From contig NZ_NSBT01000043.1 in the NCBI RefSeq assembly GCF_002285435.1, positions 20,514 through 84,513 of the forward strand: 64,000 nt of DNA. The letters are read 5' to 3'. Of the stretch, positions 1 to 7,938 are shown piece by piece (positions within the stretch are counted from its first letter, which is position 1; every line of letters begins with the position of its first letter). This DNA is from Actibacterium ureilyticum. Its GTDB lineage: Bacteria > Pseudomonadota > Alphaproteobacteria > Rhodobacterales > Rhodobacteraceae. The position numbers and the translations under genes were made by a program. Under the pieces are notes generated by a model. It had not been told where the DNA came from. It did not search any database and saw nothing but the letters and a program-made list of their open reading frames with translations.

Positions 1-54
1 GCACGGTTGCGGCGGGCCTATCCGGATGCCACCAAACCGAGGGAATACGCATGA
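1..54 (+). CDS. C-terminal end of an upstream gene, possibly ubiT (partial)
   Basis: An open frame enters from the left edge and ends at a TGA (52-54), which overlaps the ubiU start codon as ATGA. Only 17 codons are visible (ending ...KPREYA), too few to identify by sequence. In many proteobacteria the SCP2-domain gene ubiT sits beside ubiU and ubiV, so ubiT is the obvious guess, but this rests on context only. The 4-base overlap suggests translational coupling with ubiU. Confidence 0.4.
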   Translation, partial: ARLRRAYPDATKPREYA

Positions 55-1049
55 GCCTTGCCGAACTGATCTGCCCCGCGGGCACCCCCGCCGCGCTGCG
101 CACCGCCGTCGACGCGGGCGCCGATGCGGTCTATTGCGGCTTCCAGGATGCGACCAATGCGCGGAACTTCCCGGGGCTGAACTTCACCCCCGATGAACTG
201 GCCGAGGCGGTGACCTATGCCCATGCGCGCGGCACCAAGGTGCTGCTGGCGCTGAATACCTATCCGCCTGCGGGCAAGGTCGATCTCTGGCGACATGCGG
301 CGGACACCGGCGCGCGCTTGGGCGTTGATGCCTTCATCGTGGCCGACATGGGCGTGGCCGACTACATCGCCCGGATGTATCCGGGCATCCGGCTGCACCT
401 GTCGGTACAGGCCGCGGCCTCATCGCCCGAGGCGATCCGCTACTATTGCGAGAACTTCGGTGTAAAGCGTGTGGTCCTGCCGCGCATCCTGACGATCCCC
501 GAGATCCGCCAGATCCGCCGCGAGATTCCCTGCGAGATCGAGACCTTTATCTTCGGCAATCACGGGCTGATGGTGGAAGGGCGGTGCAGCCTGACCAATT
601 ACCTGACGGGTCAATCCACGAACATGGACGGGGTGTGCTCGCCCGCCTCAGATGTGGAATATGTGCGCGACGCTGACGGGTCGATGTCCTCGCAGCTCGC
701 GGGTTTCACCATCGACCGGTTCGGGCCCGAGGAGAAGGCCGGCTATCCCACGATCTGCAAGGGCCGCTACGCCGCGCCCCATCGCCCCGAGGGCTACTAC
801 GCCTTCGAGGAACCGATCAGCCTGAATCTGTCGCGGCTCCTGCCCGAATTAATCGAGGCGGGCGTGCATGCTTTCAAGATCGAAGGGCGTCAGCGCTCGA
901 AGAGCTATGTCCGCGGCGTTGTGCGTGCGTTCCGCGCAGCGGTGGATGACATCAAGGCCGGACGCGAGGCAAACATCGCCGACCTGATCGCCCTGACCGA
1001 GGGGCAGAAGCAGACCCAGGGCGCCTTCGAGACAAAGAAATGGCGGTGA
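51..1049 (+). CDS. ubiU: UbiU, O2-independent ubiquinone hydroxylation protein (peptidase U32 family)
   Basis: 332 aa, full length for UbiU. It begins with the typical U32 start (AELICPAGTPAALRTAVDAG) and carries a Cys set in the middle (GRCSLTNYLTG, GVCSPA, TICKGRY) that in UbiU proteins binds a [4Fe-4S] cluster. UbiU and UbiV form a heterodimer which, with UbiT, lets cells hydroxylate ubiquinone precursors without oxygen. The gene starts on an ATGA overlap with the upstream frame and runs directly into ubiV. Its place beside the nitrate reductase cluster fits, because denitrifying alphaproteobacteria need ubiquinone during anaerobic nitrate respiration. The family assignment is from recognised motifs; the role is known from E. 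coli and related bacteria. Confidence 0.93.
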   Translation: MSLAELICPAGTPAALRTAVDAGADAVYCGFQDATNARNFPGLNFTPDELAEAVTYAHARGTKVLLALNTYPPAGKVDLWRHAADTGARLGVDAFIVADMGVADYIARMYPGIRLHLSVQAAASSPEAIRYYCENFGVKRVVLPRILTIPEIRQIRREIPCEIETFIFGNHGLMVEGRCSLTNYLTGQSTNMDGVCSPASDVEYVRDADGSMSSQLAGFTIDRFGPEEKAGYPTICKGRYAAPHRPEGYYAFEEPISLNLSRLLPELIEAGVHAFKIEGRQRSKSYVRGVVRAFRAAVDDIKAGREANIADLIALTEGQKQTQGAFETKKWR

Positions 1050-1054
1050 ATACC

Positions 1055-1966
1055 ATGACGAAACTGACGCTCGGCCCGATCGCCTACCACTGGTCCGCGG
1101 ATGCACGGCGTGACTTCTATGCCCGCATCGCGGATGAGGCGCCCGTCGACGAGGTTTATCTGGGCGAGGTGATTTGCTCCAAGCGCGCGCCCTTCCACGA
1201 GGCAGACCTGCCGGCCACGATCGAGCGGTTGGAGCGCGCAGGCAAGCGCGTGATCCTGTCAACGCTGGCCGAGGTGATGCTGAAACGCGAGCGCAAGGCA
1301 ACCGAGGACATCGCCGAGATGGTCTCGCCCGAGATCGAGGTGAACAACGCCGCAGGGCTTTACGCGCGCGGTAAGCGTCCGCATCGGATCGGCCCCTTCA
1401 TGAACGCCTACAACGACGCGACGATAGCCTGGATGGCCGGGCAGGGCGCGACCCATGTTTGCCTACCGGCCGAGATGCCGGCCCCGGCCATTGCAGCCGC
1501 GGCGCAGGCCGCGGTTGCGTTGGGCCTGGGTGTCGAGGTGCAGGTTTACGGCCGCGCGTCTCTGGCTGTGTCAGCGCGGTGCTATCACGCCCGCGCGCAC
1601 GGCCGCACCAAGGACAACTGCCAGTTCGTCTGTGAAGAAGACCCCGACGGCATGCCGCTCCGCACCCGCGACGACCGCCCGATCCTGCGGGTGAACGGCA
1701 TCCAGACCCTGTCGGAAAGCTATGTCGACCTGCTCCCCGAAGTGGCCCGTCTGATTGCCGATGGCGTCACGCACCTGCGGCTGATGCCACAGGCGGTGGA
1801 CATGGTCGCGGTGGCGCAGGTGTTTCGCGATGTGCTCGATGGGCGCGTGCCGACAGGCGAGGCCGATGCCCGCCTTGCGACGCTGAGCGGGGATGCGGGC
1901 CTGAGCAACGGTTTCTATCATGGCACGGCGGGCTACCGCCGCATTGCCGCCGCGGCGCCGGCCTGA
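1055..1966 (+). CDS. ubiV: UbiV, partner of UbiU (peptidase U32 family)
   Basis: 303 aa from the ATG at 1055. The reading frame also has an ATG at 1040, inside ubiU, but 1055 lines up with the usual UbiV start (MxKxTLGPxxYxW) and has GGTGA seven bases upstream; that GGTGA contains the ubiU stop codon. Motifs typical of the family are YLGEVICSKR near the N terminus, the Cys-containing stretch SARCYHARA...KDNCQFVCEEDPDG, and LRVNGIQTLS. The cysteines bind the [4Fe-4S] cluster in characterised UbiV. It probably forms the UbiUV complex for anaerobic ubiquinone synthesis, translated in coupling with ubiU. Confidence 0.92.
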   Translation: MTKLTLGPIAYHWSADARRDFYARIADEAPVDEVYLGEVICSKRAPFHEADLPATIERLERAGKRVILSTLAEVMLKRERKATEDIAEMVSPEIEVNNAAGLYARGKRPHRIGPFMNAYNDATIAWMAGQGATHVCLPAEMPAPAIAAAAQAAVALGLGVEVQVYGRASLAVSARCYHARAHGRTKDNCQFVCEEDPDGMPLRTRDDRPILRVNGIQTLSESYVDLLPEVARLIADGVTHLRLMPQAVDMVAVAQVFRDVLDGRVPTGEADARLATLSGDAGLSNGFYHGTAGYRRIAAAAPA

Positions 1967-1986
1967 GCGCGCAAGGGACGCCACAA

Positions 1987-3192
1987 ATGACCTCGACCGC
2001 CGAACAGATGCGCGCCTGGACCGGACCCGCGATCCTGACCTACGGGTTCCGCCCGTTCTTTTTCGGTGCGGCGGTCTGGGCCGTGCTGGCGATGGTGTTT
2101 TGGGTGCCGATGCTGTCAGGGCACCTGATGTTGCCCACAGCCTTCGACCCCGTGTCATGGCACGCGCACGAGTTCCTCTACGGTTATCTCGGCGCCGTCG
2201 TCGCGGGCTTTCTCCTGACTGCGGTGCCAAACTGGACGGGGCGCCTGCCAATCGTCGGCTGGCCGCTGGGCGGACTGGCGGCTCTGTGGCTCGTGGGGCG
2301 CGTGGCTGTGATCTTTTCGGCGGGGTTGCCGGGGCTGCTGGTGGCGGCGGTCGACCTTGCCTTCCCGGTCGTACTGGCCACGGTGATCGGGCGCGAAATC
2401 GTGGCGGGCCGGAACTGGCGCAATCTGATCGTGCTGGGGATGCTCGCGGTCTTTGCCCTCGGTAACGCGCTGTTTCACTGGGAGGCCGCGCGAGGCGAGT
2501 ATGCCGCGCAAGGTTACGGCCTGCGACTAGGCCTCGGCGCGGGCGTGATGATGATCGCGGTCATCGGCGGCCGAATAGCGCCGTCCTTCACCCGTAACTG
2601 GCTGGTGAAGCGGCGCAGCGCCGTACTGCCCGCAGCGCCGATGCAGCCCTTCGATAAGGGGGCGCTCGCGGCTCTTCTAGTGGCGCTTGTGCTGTGGGTA
2701 GCACTGCCACTCGGGACGCTGACTGGAGTCGCGCTTGCGCTGGCAGCCGGGTTGCACGCCCTGCGATTGGCCCGTTGGGCCGGACACCACACCTTTGCCG
2801 AGCCGCTGGTGACTGTGTTGCACGCAGGCTATGCCTTCGTGCCGTTGGGGGCCCTGGCATTGGCCGCAGAAATCTTGGCTCCCGGGTCCTTCGGAATGGC
2901 GGGCGCGCAGCATTTCTGGATGGCGGGTGCAATCGGCTTGATGACACTGGCCGTGATGACACGCGCCACGCTGGGTCATACCGGGCAGGACCTGCGGGCG
3001 GGAGCAGGGACCGTCATGATCTATCTGGCCCTGATCCTGTCCGTATTCGCGCGGGTCGCGGGGGGCGTATGCCCCGAATTTTCCAGCCCGTTGCACACGG
3101 TGTCCGGGCTGTCGTGGATCGTCGCCTTCGGCAGCTTTGCGGTCATTTACGGCGGGCTTTTGCTACGTCTGCCCGCCGCCAAGCGGATCTGA
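1987..3192 (+). CDS. nnrS: NnrS family heme-copper membrane protein
   Basis: 401 aa, almost entirely hydrophobic with about 12 predicted membrane segments, and the usual NnrS opening (AILTYGFRPFFFGAAVWAVLA) plus the conserved WHAHEFLYGYLGA stretch. NnrS proteins are inner-membrane heme- and copper-containing proteins made under NnrR control in denitrifiers and help cells withstand nitrosative stress. A weak SD (AAGGGAC) lies before the ATG, 20 bp after ubiV, so it is probably in the same transcript. nnrU follows 11 bp downstream, a pairing known in Rhodobacter-type bacteria. Confidence 0.92.
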   Translation: MTSTAEQMRAWTGPAILTYGFRPFFFGAAVWAVLAMVFWVPMLSGHLMLPTAFDPVSWHAHEFLYGYLGAVVAGFLLTAVPNWTGRLPIVGWPLGGLAALWLVGRVAVIFSAGLPGLLVAAVDLAFPVVLATVIGREIVAGRNWRNLIVLGMLAVFALGNALFHWEAARGEYAAQGYGLRLGLGAGVMMIAVIGGRIAPSFTRNWLVKRRSAVLPAAPMQPFDKGALAALLVALVLWVALPLGTLTGVALALAAGLHALRLARWAGHHTFAEPLVTVLHAGYAFVPLGALALAAEILAPGSFGMAGAQHFWMAGAIGLMTLAVMTRATLGHTGQDLRAGAGTVMIYLALILSVFARVAGGVCPEFSSPLHTVSGLSWIVAFGSFAVIYGGLLLRLPAAKRI

Positions 3193-3203
3193 GGCGCGCA
3201 TCC

Positions 3204-3869
3204 ATGGGATGGTTCGAGTTCGCCCTGGCCTATGTCGTGTTCTTCCTGTCGCATTCCTTGCCCGTGCGCCCGCCGTTGCGACCCTGGCTTAAGGCGCGGC
3301 TTGGCCCTGTCGGTTTCACGCTGGTCTATTCCGCCCTGTCGCTCGCGGTGCTGGCCTGGCTGATCGCGGCGGCAGGCCGCGCCCCGCATGTGGCCCTTTG
3401 GGACTGGGCGCCATGGCAGATCCATGTCCCTTTGACGGTCATGGGGCCGGTCTGCCTGATCCTTGCGCTCTCCATCGGCCGGCCCAACCCTTTCTCGTTC
3501 GGGGGTGCACGCAACGAGCAGTTCGACCCAGCACGGCCCGGCATAGTTCGCTTGTCGCGTCATCCGCTGCTTCTGGCGTTGGCGCTTTGGGCGGCGGCCC
3601 ATGTCGTGCCCAACGGAGATCTGGCCCACGTGTTCCTGTTCGGCACCTTCGCCGCCTTCGCGCTGCTGGGAGGCCGACTGATCGACCGGCGCAAACGCCG
3701 CGAGATGGGGCCAGAATGGCAACGGATGCGTGATCTCGTAGCGAACGCACCGCTCCTCTCGGCGTCCCTGTCGGGGGGCACTCTCCTGCGGCTTGCGGCA
3801 GGCGTTGCGCTTTACGGGGCGCTGCTCTGGGCGCATCCATTTCTTTTTGGGGTCAGCCCGCTTCCCTGA
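3204..3869 (+). CDS. nnrU: NnrU family membrane protein
   Basis: 221 aa from the ATG at 3204 (GGAUG context, MGWFEFALAYVVFFLSHSLP). The frame extends far upstream inside nnrS without a stop, but only this start gives the family's typical N terminus and an 11-bp intergenic space. It has about six hydrophobic segments and the isoprenylcysteine-methyltransferase-like C-terminal half seen in NnrU (RHPLLLALALWAAAHVVPNG). NnrU is linked to nitric oxide metabolism in denitrifying alphaproteobacteria; its biochemical role is not settled. The gene ends 3 bp from the convergent small gene on the other strand. Confidence 0.88.
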   Translation: MGWFEFALAYVVFFLSHSLPVRPPLRPWLKARLGPVGFTLVYSALSLAVLAWLIAAAGRAPHVALWDWAPWQIHVPLTVMGPVCLILALSIGRPNPFSFGGARNEQFDPARPGIVRLSRHPLLLALALWAAAHVVPNGDLAHVFLFGTFAAFALLGGRLIDRRKRREMGPEWQRMRDLVANAPLLSASLSGGTLLRLAAGVALYGALLWAHPFLFGVSPLP

Positions 3870-3872
3870 ACG

Positions 3873-4184
3873 TCAATCCTTGATGTCTTCGATCCAGGTC
3901 TTCGCGGCGACGGCCCGCGGCAGCCCAAGCGGGCCGATGGCCAGCATCGCGACCTGCATGATCGCCTCAGCCTCAATCCCTTCCGATCTGGCGCGCCGGG
4001 TGTGGGAATGGACCGCGCCTTCGGAGCCCGCGCCAATCGCGAGGGCGAGCTTGACGAGGCGCTTCTCGCGGTCTGTCAGGGGGCCGCAATCGGCCGTTGC
4101 CTTGCCCAAGGCAGCATAGGCCTTCCAGACATCAGGGTGTTCCTCGGCGAGATCTCCGGCGGCACCGGGCATGGATTTTGTCAT
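3873..4184 (-). CDS. Carboxymuconolactone decarboxylase-like (AhpD-like) small protein
   Basis: 103 aa, the usual length of a single CMD domain. Typical features are LTDREKRLVKLALAIGAGSEGAVHSHTRRARSEGI, where the helix and the conserved His of the AhpD/CMD active site are recognisable. The redox-active cysteine pair of true AhpD (CxxC before the His) is absent, so a peroxidase-partner role by that mechanism is unlikely. It starts 11 bp after the stop of the Crp/Fnr-family gene and is probably its operon partner. Similar CMD genes occur near Fnr-type regulators in other denitrifiers. Exact function unknown. Confidence 0.82.
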   Translation of the reverse strand: MTKSMPGAAGDLAEEHPDVWKAYAALGKATADCGPLTDREKRLVKLALAIGAGSEGAVHSHTRRARSEGIEAEAIMQVAMLAIGPLGLPRAVAAKTWIEDIKD

Positions 4185-4195
4185 CTGTCAGTCCC

Positions 4196-4894
4196 TCAGG
4201 TTGAAAAGTCATCAATCAGTGGATTTGGTTTCGCAAAGCGCTCAAGGTCCGCCTGATTGTCGATGGAGATACGGGTGCCGGTCACGGAAACGCCATAGGG
4301 CTGCAGGCCCTTGAAGGCGCGGCTGAGGTTTTCAGGTGTCATGCCGAGCACGGAGGCAAGGCGTCGCTTCTCGAAGCTAAGCTCGAATGCTGCCGCGCCG
4401 CCGGCGTGCCTTTGCTGCCTGAGCAGATAGTTCGCAAGCCGCTCGAGCGACGTTCTGAGTTTCAGATCCTTTTGCGCCTTGATGACCGAGCGATAGCACT
4501 GCGCCAGTTCCGTGACGACCGCACGCGCAAAGTTCATGTCGGCATCGAAGATCGCACGAACGTCCTGGCTGGGGATCAGCGCGATCCGGCTTTTCTCCAA
4601 CGTGCGGGCCGACATCAGGTAGGGCGCATCCTTGATGGTCGCCGCTAGAATGAAGGTCGAGATCGGGCGGACAGTCGCCATGCTGGTCTCTCGGCCATTC
4701 CAGGTTGAAAACAGATCGACCGAGCCGGAAATGACGATGTGAAGAAAGTCGCTCGGTTCTCCTTCAGTGATCAATTCAATCTGTGCAGGAAAATTCTGCA
4801 CATAGGCACCACGCATCAAGGATGTGAAATTATCATCCGCCATCTGCGCAAAGAGATCGAGTTTTCGAATATCCCGGTATTCGGAATCGGGCAT
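4196..4894 (-). CDS. Crp/Fnr family transcriptional regulator (Dnr/NnrR-like)
   Basis: 232 aa from the ATG at 4894 (MPDSEYRDIRKLDLF); an upstream in-frame Met at 4927 is less likely. The N-terminal two thirds form a cyclic-nucleotide-binding-type beta-barrel (ITEGEPSDFLHIVISGSVDLF) and the C-terminal part a Crp-type helix-turn-helix (EKRRLASVLGMTPENLSRAF). There is no cluster of N-terminal cysteines, so it is not an oxygen-sensing Fnr with a [4Fe-4S] cluster; Dnr/NnrR-type regulators that answer to NO or nitrite fit better. It is divergent from narK, with two dyad boxes between, one of which lies 49 bp upstream of its own start. It probably controls narK and itself. Confidence 0.88.
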   Translation of the reverse strand: MPDSEYRDIRKLDLFAQMADDNFTSLMRGAYVQNFPAQIELITEGEPSDFLHIVISGSVDLFSTWNGRETSMATVRPISTFILAATIKDAPYLMSARTLEKSRIALIPSQDVRAIFDADMNFARAVVTELAQCYRSVIKAQKDLKLRTSLERLANYLLRQQRHAGGAAAFELSFEKRRLASVLGMTPENLSRAFKGLQPYGVSVTGTRISIDNQADLERFAKPNPLIDDFST

Positions 4895-4942
4895 GTCGGT
4901 CCCCCTTCGACTTTGCGCGCTCAACAATTGTCACCAAATCAA

Positions 4943-4956
4943 TTGATATATGTCAA
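4943..4956. promoter_or_regulatory. NnrR/Dnr-type dyad box
   Basis: TTGATATATGTCAA fits TTG-N8-CAA, the core of the Crp/Fnr-family boxes bound by NnrR/Dnr regulators, with near-perfect two-fold symmetry. It is 49 bp upstream of the regulator gene start, so it could serve autoregulation. No binding has been shown. Confidence 0.6.
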
Positions 4957-5056
4957 CCCGTCGGTTGACCTTCGCGACCGCAGCCTTGATCTGCGACCGC
5001 GCACCGGATGACATATTTCTGTAAGCCATTTATTTCGTTACCTTTTTCCAGATTTT

Positions 5057-5070
5057 GTGATCTAGATCAA
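5057..5070. promoter_or_regulatory. FNR/FnrL-type box upstream of narK
   Basis: GTGATCTAGATCAA matches the FNR consensus TTGAT-N4-ATCAA at nine of ten fixed positions. Its centre is about 87 bp before the narK ATG at 5151, a plausible position for activation of the nar operon under low oxygen. Inferred from sequence only. Confidence 0.6.
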
Positions 5071-5150
5071 GTCACGAGCGTCGCCGTCGCGTCAGGTCTG
5101 GCACTGATCCCCTCAAAGGGGTGAACCGCTATTCTTGCCGGAGACCCGCC

Positions 5151-7874
5151 ATGCAGACTGTAGCCACAGCCTCACGCGCCGATCAGACACGCGCCCTGAG
5201 CCTGAGCACGATCGCCTTCACCGCCTGTTTCGCGGTCTGGACGATCTTTTCCATCATCGGTGTCGCCATCAAGGCCGAGCTTGGCCTGAATGACACCCAG
5301 TTCGGCCTGCTGGTCGCCACCCCGATCCTGACCGGATCGCTCACCCGCCTGTTTCTCGGCGTTTGGACCGAGAAATACGGCGGGCGACTGGTGTTCTCGA
5401 GCCAGATGATCCTGACGGCGCTGGCCACATGGGCGCTGACGCTGGCCGACAGCTACATCATGTATCTGATCGCGGCGCTCGGCATCGGCCTCGCTGGCGG
5501 ATCGTTCATTATCGGCGTGGCCTATGTCAGCCGCTGGTATGACGCTGGCCACCAGGGGACCGCGTTGGGTATCTTCGGCGCGGGTAACGTTGGCGCCGCG
5601 GTCACCAAGTTCGTCGCTCCCTTCGTCATGGTCGCCTATGGCTGGCACGGTGTGGCCTATGTCTGGGCGGCGGGGCTGGCCATCATCGGGGTGCTTTTCT
5701 TCCTGCTCGCCAAGGATGACCCTGAGCTTGTGGAGCGCCGCAAGACCGGCACCAAGGCACCGTCGCTGGCACAGCAGTTCGCGCCGCTGAAGAACCTTCA
5801 GGTCTGGCGCTTCTCGCTCTACTATTTCTTCGTGTTCGGTGCCTTCGTCGCGCTGGCGCTCTGGATGCCGCACTACTTGATCGACGTCTACGGCATCGAC
5901 GTGCGCTTCGCTGGTATGGCGGCGGCGTCCTTCAGCCTCTCGGCCTCGCTGTTCCGGGCCTATGGCGGCGTGCTGTCGGACAAGTTCGGCGCCCGCCGGG
6001 TCATGTACTGGACCTTCGGCTTTTCGCTGCTGTTCCTGTTCATGCTGAGCTACCCGCCCACGGACTACGTCATCCAGGGCAAGGACGGCGCCATCGCCTT
6101 CTCGACACAAATGGGTCTTTGGCCCTTCATCGTCACGCTCTTCGCTTTGGGCTTCTTCATGAGCCTCGGCAAGGCGGCTGTCTTCAAGCACATCCCGGTC
6201 TACTACCCCAAACATGTGGGTGCCGTCGGCGGGCTTGTCGGCATGATCGGGGGCCTTGGCGGGTTCATGCTGCCGATCGCCTTCGGCGCACTTCTCGATC
6301 TCACGGGCATCTACACGTCATGCTTCGCGCTGCTCTTCGGACTGGTCGCCATCGCTCTGACCTGGATGCACCTGTCGATCCGCGCGATGGAGCGCGCTGC
6401 GCATGGCGAAGTGCTCGACCAGTTGCCACAGCTGCCCGAGATGCAGGACATTCACCACCCCGAACGCACCGCCATGCCGCGCGTGCTGGAGGATTGGCGG
6501 CCGGAGGACCAACAATTCTGGGCCGAAAAGGGCCGTGCCGTTGCCCGCCGCAACCTGTGGATCTCGATCCCCGCGCTTCTGCTGGCCTTCTCGGTCTGGA
6601 TGGTGTGGTCGGTGGTCGTGGCACGTTTGCCCGCCATCGGGTTCGACTTCACCCCGGGCCAGTTGTTCTGGTTAGCGGCCTTGCCGGGACTGTCGGGCGC
6701 GACGCTGCGCATCTTCTACAGCTTCATGGTGCCGATCTTCGGCGGGCGGCTCTGGACGACGCTTTCGACCGCCTCGCTGCTGCTGCCCGCCATGGGCATC
6801 GGATACGCGGTGCAGAACCCCGAGACGCCTTACCTGATCTTCCTCGTCCTGGCCCTTCTGTGCGGGTTTGGCGGCGGCAACTTCGCCTCTTCGATGGCCA
6901 ATATCGGGTACTTCTTCCCGAAGGCCGAAAAGGGCAACGCGCTGGCGCTGAACGCCGGGCTTGGGAACCTCGGCGTGTCGGTCATGCAGTTCCTTGTGCC
7001 CATCGTCATCACGGCGGGTGTCTTCGGGGCACTTGGCGGGCAACCGCAGACCATGTCCGACGGCGGTCAGCTGTGGATGCAGAACGCAGGCTTCGTCTGG
7101 GTGCCCTTCATCCTCGCAGCGACCATCGCGGCCTGGCTGGGCATGAACGACATCGCAGATGCACGCGCCAGCTTTGCCGACCAGGCGGTGATCTTCGGAC
7201 GCAAGCAGAACTGGCTGATGTGCATTCTCTATACCGGCACCTTCGGCAGCTTCATCGGCTACTCGGCGGGTTTCCCTCTGCTGACGCGCTTGGCCTTTCC
7301 CGAAGTGAACGCACTCAACTACGTGTTCCTTGGGCCACTCGTGGGGGCGCTGAGCCGCGCTGCCACCGGCTGGATCTCGGACAAGTTCGGGGGCGGACGC
7401 GTGACCTTCTGGACCTTCGCCCTGATGATCGTTGCCACCTTCGGTGTGATCAGCTTCCTTGGATTGGGCTCCTTCGTCGGCTTCTTCGCCTGCTTCATGG
7501 CCCTGTTCTTCCTGACCGGTGTCGGCAACGCCTCCACCTTCCAGATGATCCCGGTCATCATGGGCCGCGAAATTCCGCGCCTGATGCCGCATTTGGGTGC
7601 TGAAGAGCGCAAGCGTCAGATCGCGATGGAGTCCGGCGCGATCGTGGCCTTCACCTCGGCCATCGCGGCTTACGGCGCCTTCTTCATCCCCAAGGCCTAC
7701 GGGACGTCAATCGCGATGACCGGGTCTGCCGTTGGGGCACTGTGGGGTTTCCTGATCTTCTACGTGATCTGCGTCGTCATCACCTGGGTGGTCTACACGC
7801 GCCCCGGCGGCCTTCTCCACGACATCGAACATGGCCGTACGCCGAAGGGCACCGCAGCCCAGCCCGCTGAATGA
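5151..7874 (+). CDS. narK: NarK, fused NarK1-NarK2 nitrate/nitrite transporter
   Basis: 907 aa from the ATG at 5151, which has GGAG seven bases upstream; a GTG at 5121 is in frame but its SD-like sequence abuts it. Two full MFS transporters are joined head to tail: repeat 1 from about residue 15 to 430 and repeat 2 from about 465 to 890, with a short cytoplasmic linker around residues 430-465. Each half keeps the nitrate-signature glycine-rich segments (GNVGAAVTKF; GLGNLGVSVMQFLVP). In Paracoccus the first half works as nitrate/proton symporter and the second as nitrate/nitrite antiporter, which starts and then sustains nitrate respiration. It is the first gene of the nar operon, 64 bp before narG. 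Confidence 0.94.
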   Translation: MQTVATASRADQTRALSLSTIAFTACFAVWTIFSIIGVAIKAELGLNDTQFGLLVATPILTGSLTRLFLGVWTEKYGGRLVFSSQMILTALATWALTLADSYIMYLIAALGIGLAGGSFIIGVAYVSRWYDAGHQGTALGIFGAGNVGAAVTKFVAPFVMVAYGWHGVAYVWAAGLAIIGVLFFLLAKDDPELVERRKTGTKAPSLAQQFAPLKNLQVWRFSLYYFFVFGAFVALALWMPHYLIDVYGIDVRFAGMAAASFSLSASLFRAYGGVLSDKFGARRVMYWTFGFSLLFLFMLSYPPTDYVIQGKDGAIAFSTQMGLWPFIVTLFALGFFMSLGKAAVFKHIPVYYPKHVGAVGGLVGMIGGLGGFMLPIAFGALLDLTGIYTSCFALLFGLVAIALTWMHLSIRAMERAAHGEVLDQLPQLPEMQDIHHPERTAMPRVLEDWRPEDQQFWAEKGRAVARRNLWISIPALLLAFSVWMVWSVVVARLPAIGFDFTPGQLFWLAALPGLSGATLRIFYSFMVPIFGGRLWTTLSTASLLLPAMGIGYAVQNPETPYLIFLVLALLCGFGGGNFASSMANIGYFFPKAEKGNALALNAGLGNLGVSVMQFLVPIVITAGVFGALGGQPQTMSDGGQLWMQNAGFVWVPFILAATIAAWLGMNDIADARASFADQAVIFGRKQNWLMCILYTGTFGSFIGYSAGFPLLTRLAFPEVNALNYVFLGPLVGALSRAATGWISDKFGGGRVTFWTFALMIVATFGVISFLGLGSFVGFFACFMALFFLTGVGNASTFQMIPVIMGREIPRLMPHLGAEERKRQIAMESGAIVAFTSAIAAYGAFFIPKAYGTSIAMTGSAVGALWGFLIFYVICVVITWVVYTRPGGLLHDIEHGRTPKGTAAQPAE

Positions 7875-7938
7875 TTCAGTTGATTTCCCGGGCGGCGGAG
7901 CTCGCCGCCCGGACCCAGACACCCGAAAGGACAGCCCA

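Noticed and set aside
6119..7603. 494-aa frame overlapping narK on the same strand
   Set aside because: Frame-shifted reading of narK, Arg/His-rich; narK itself has consistent membrane segments across the stretch.
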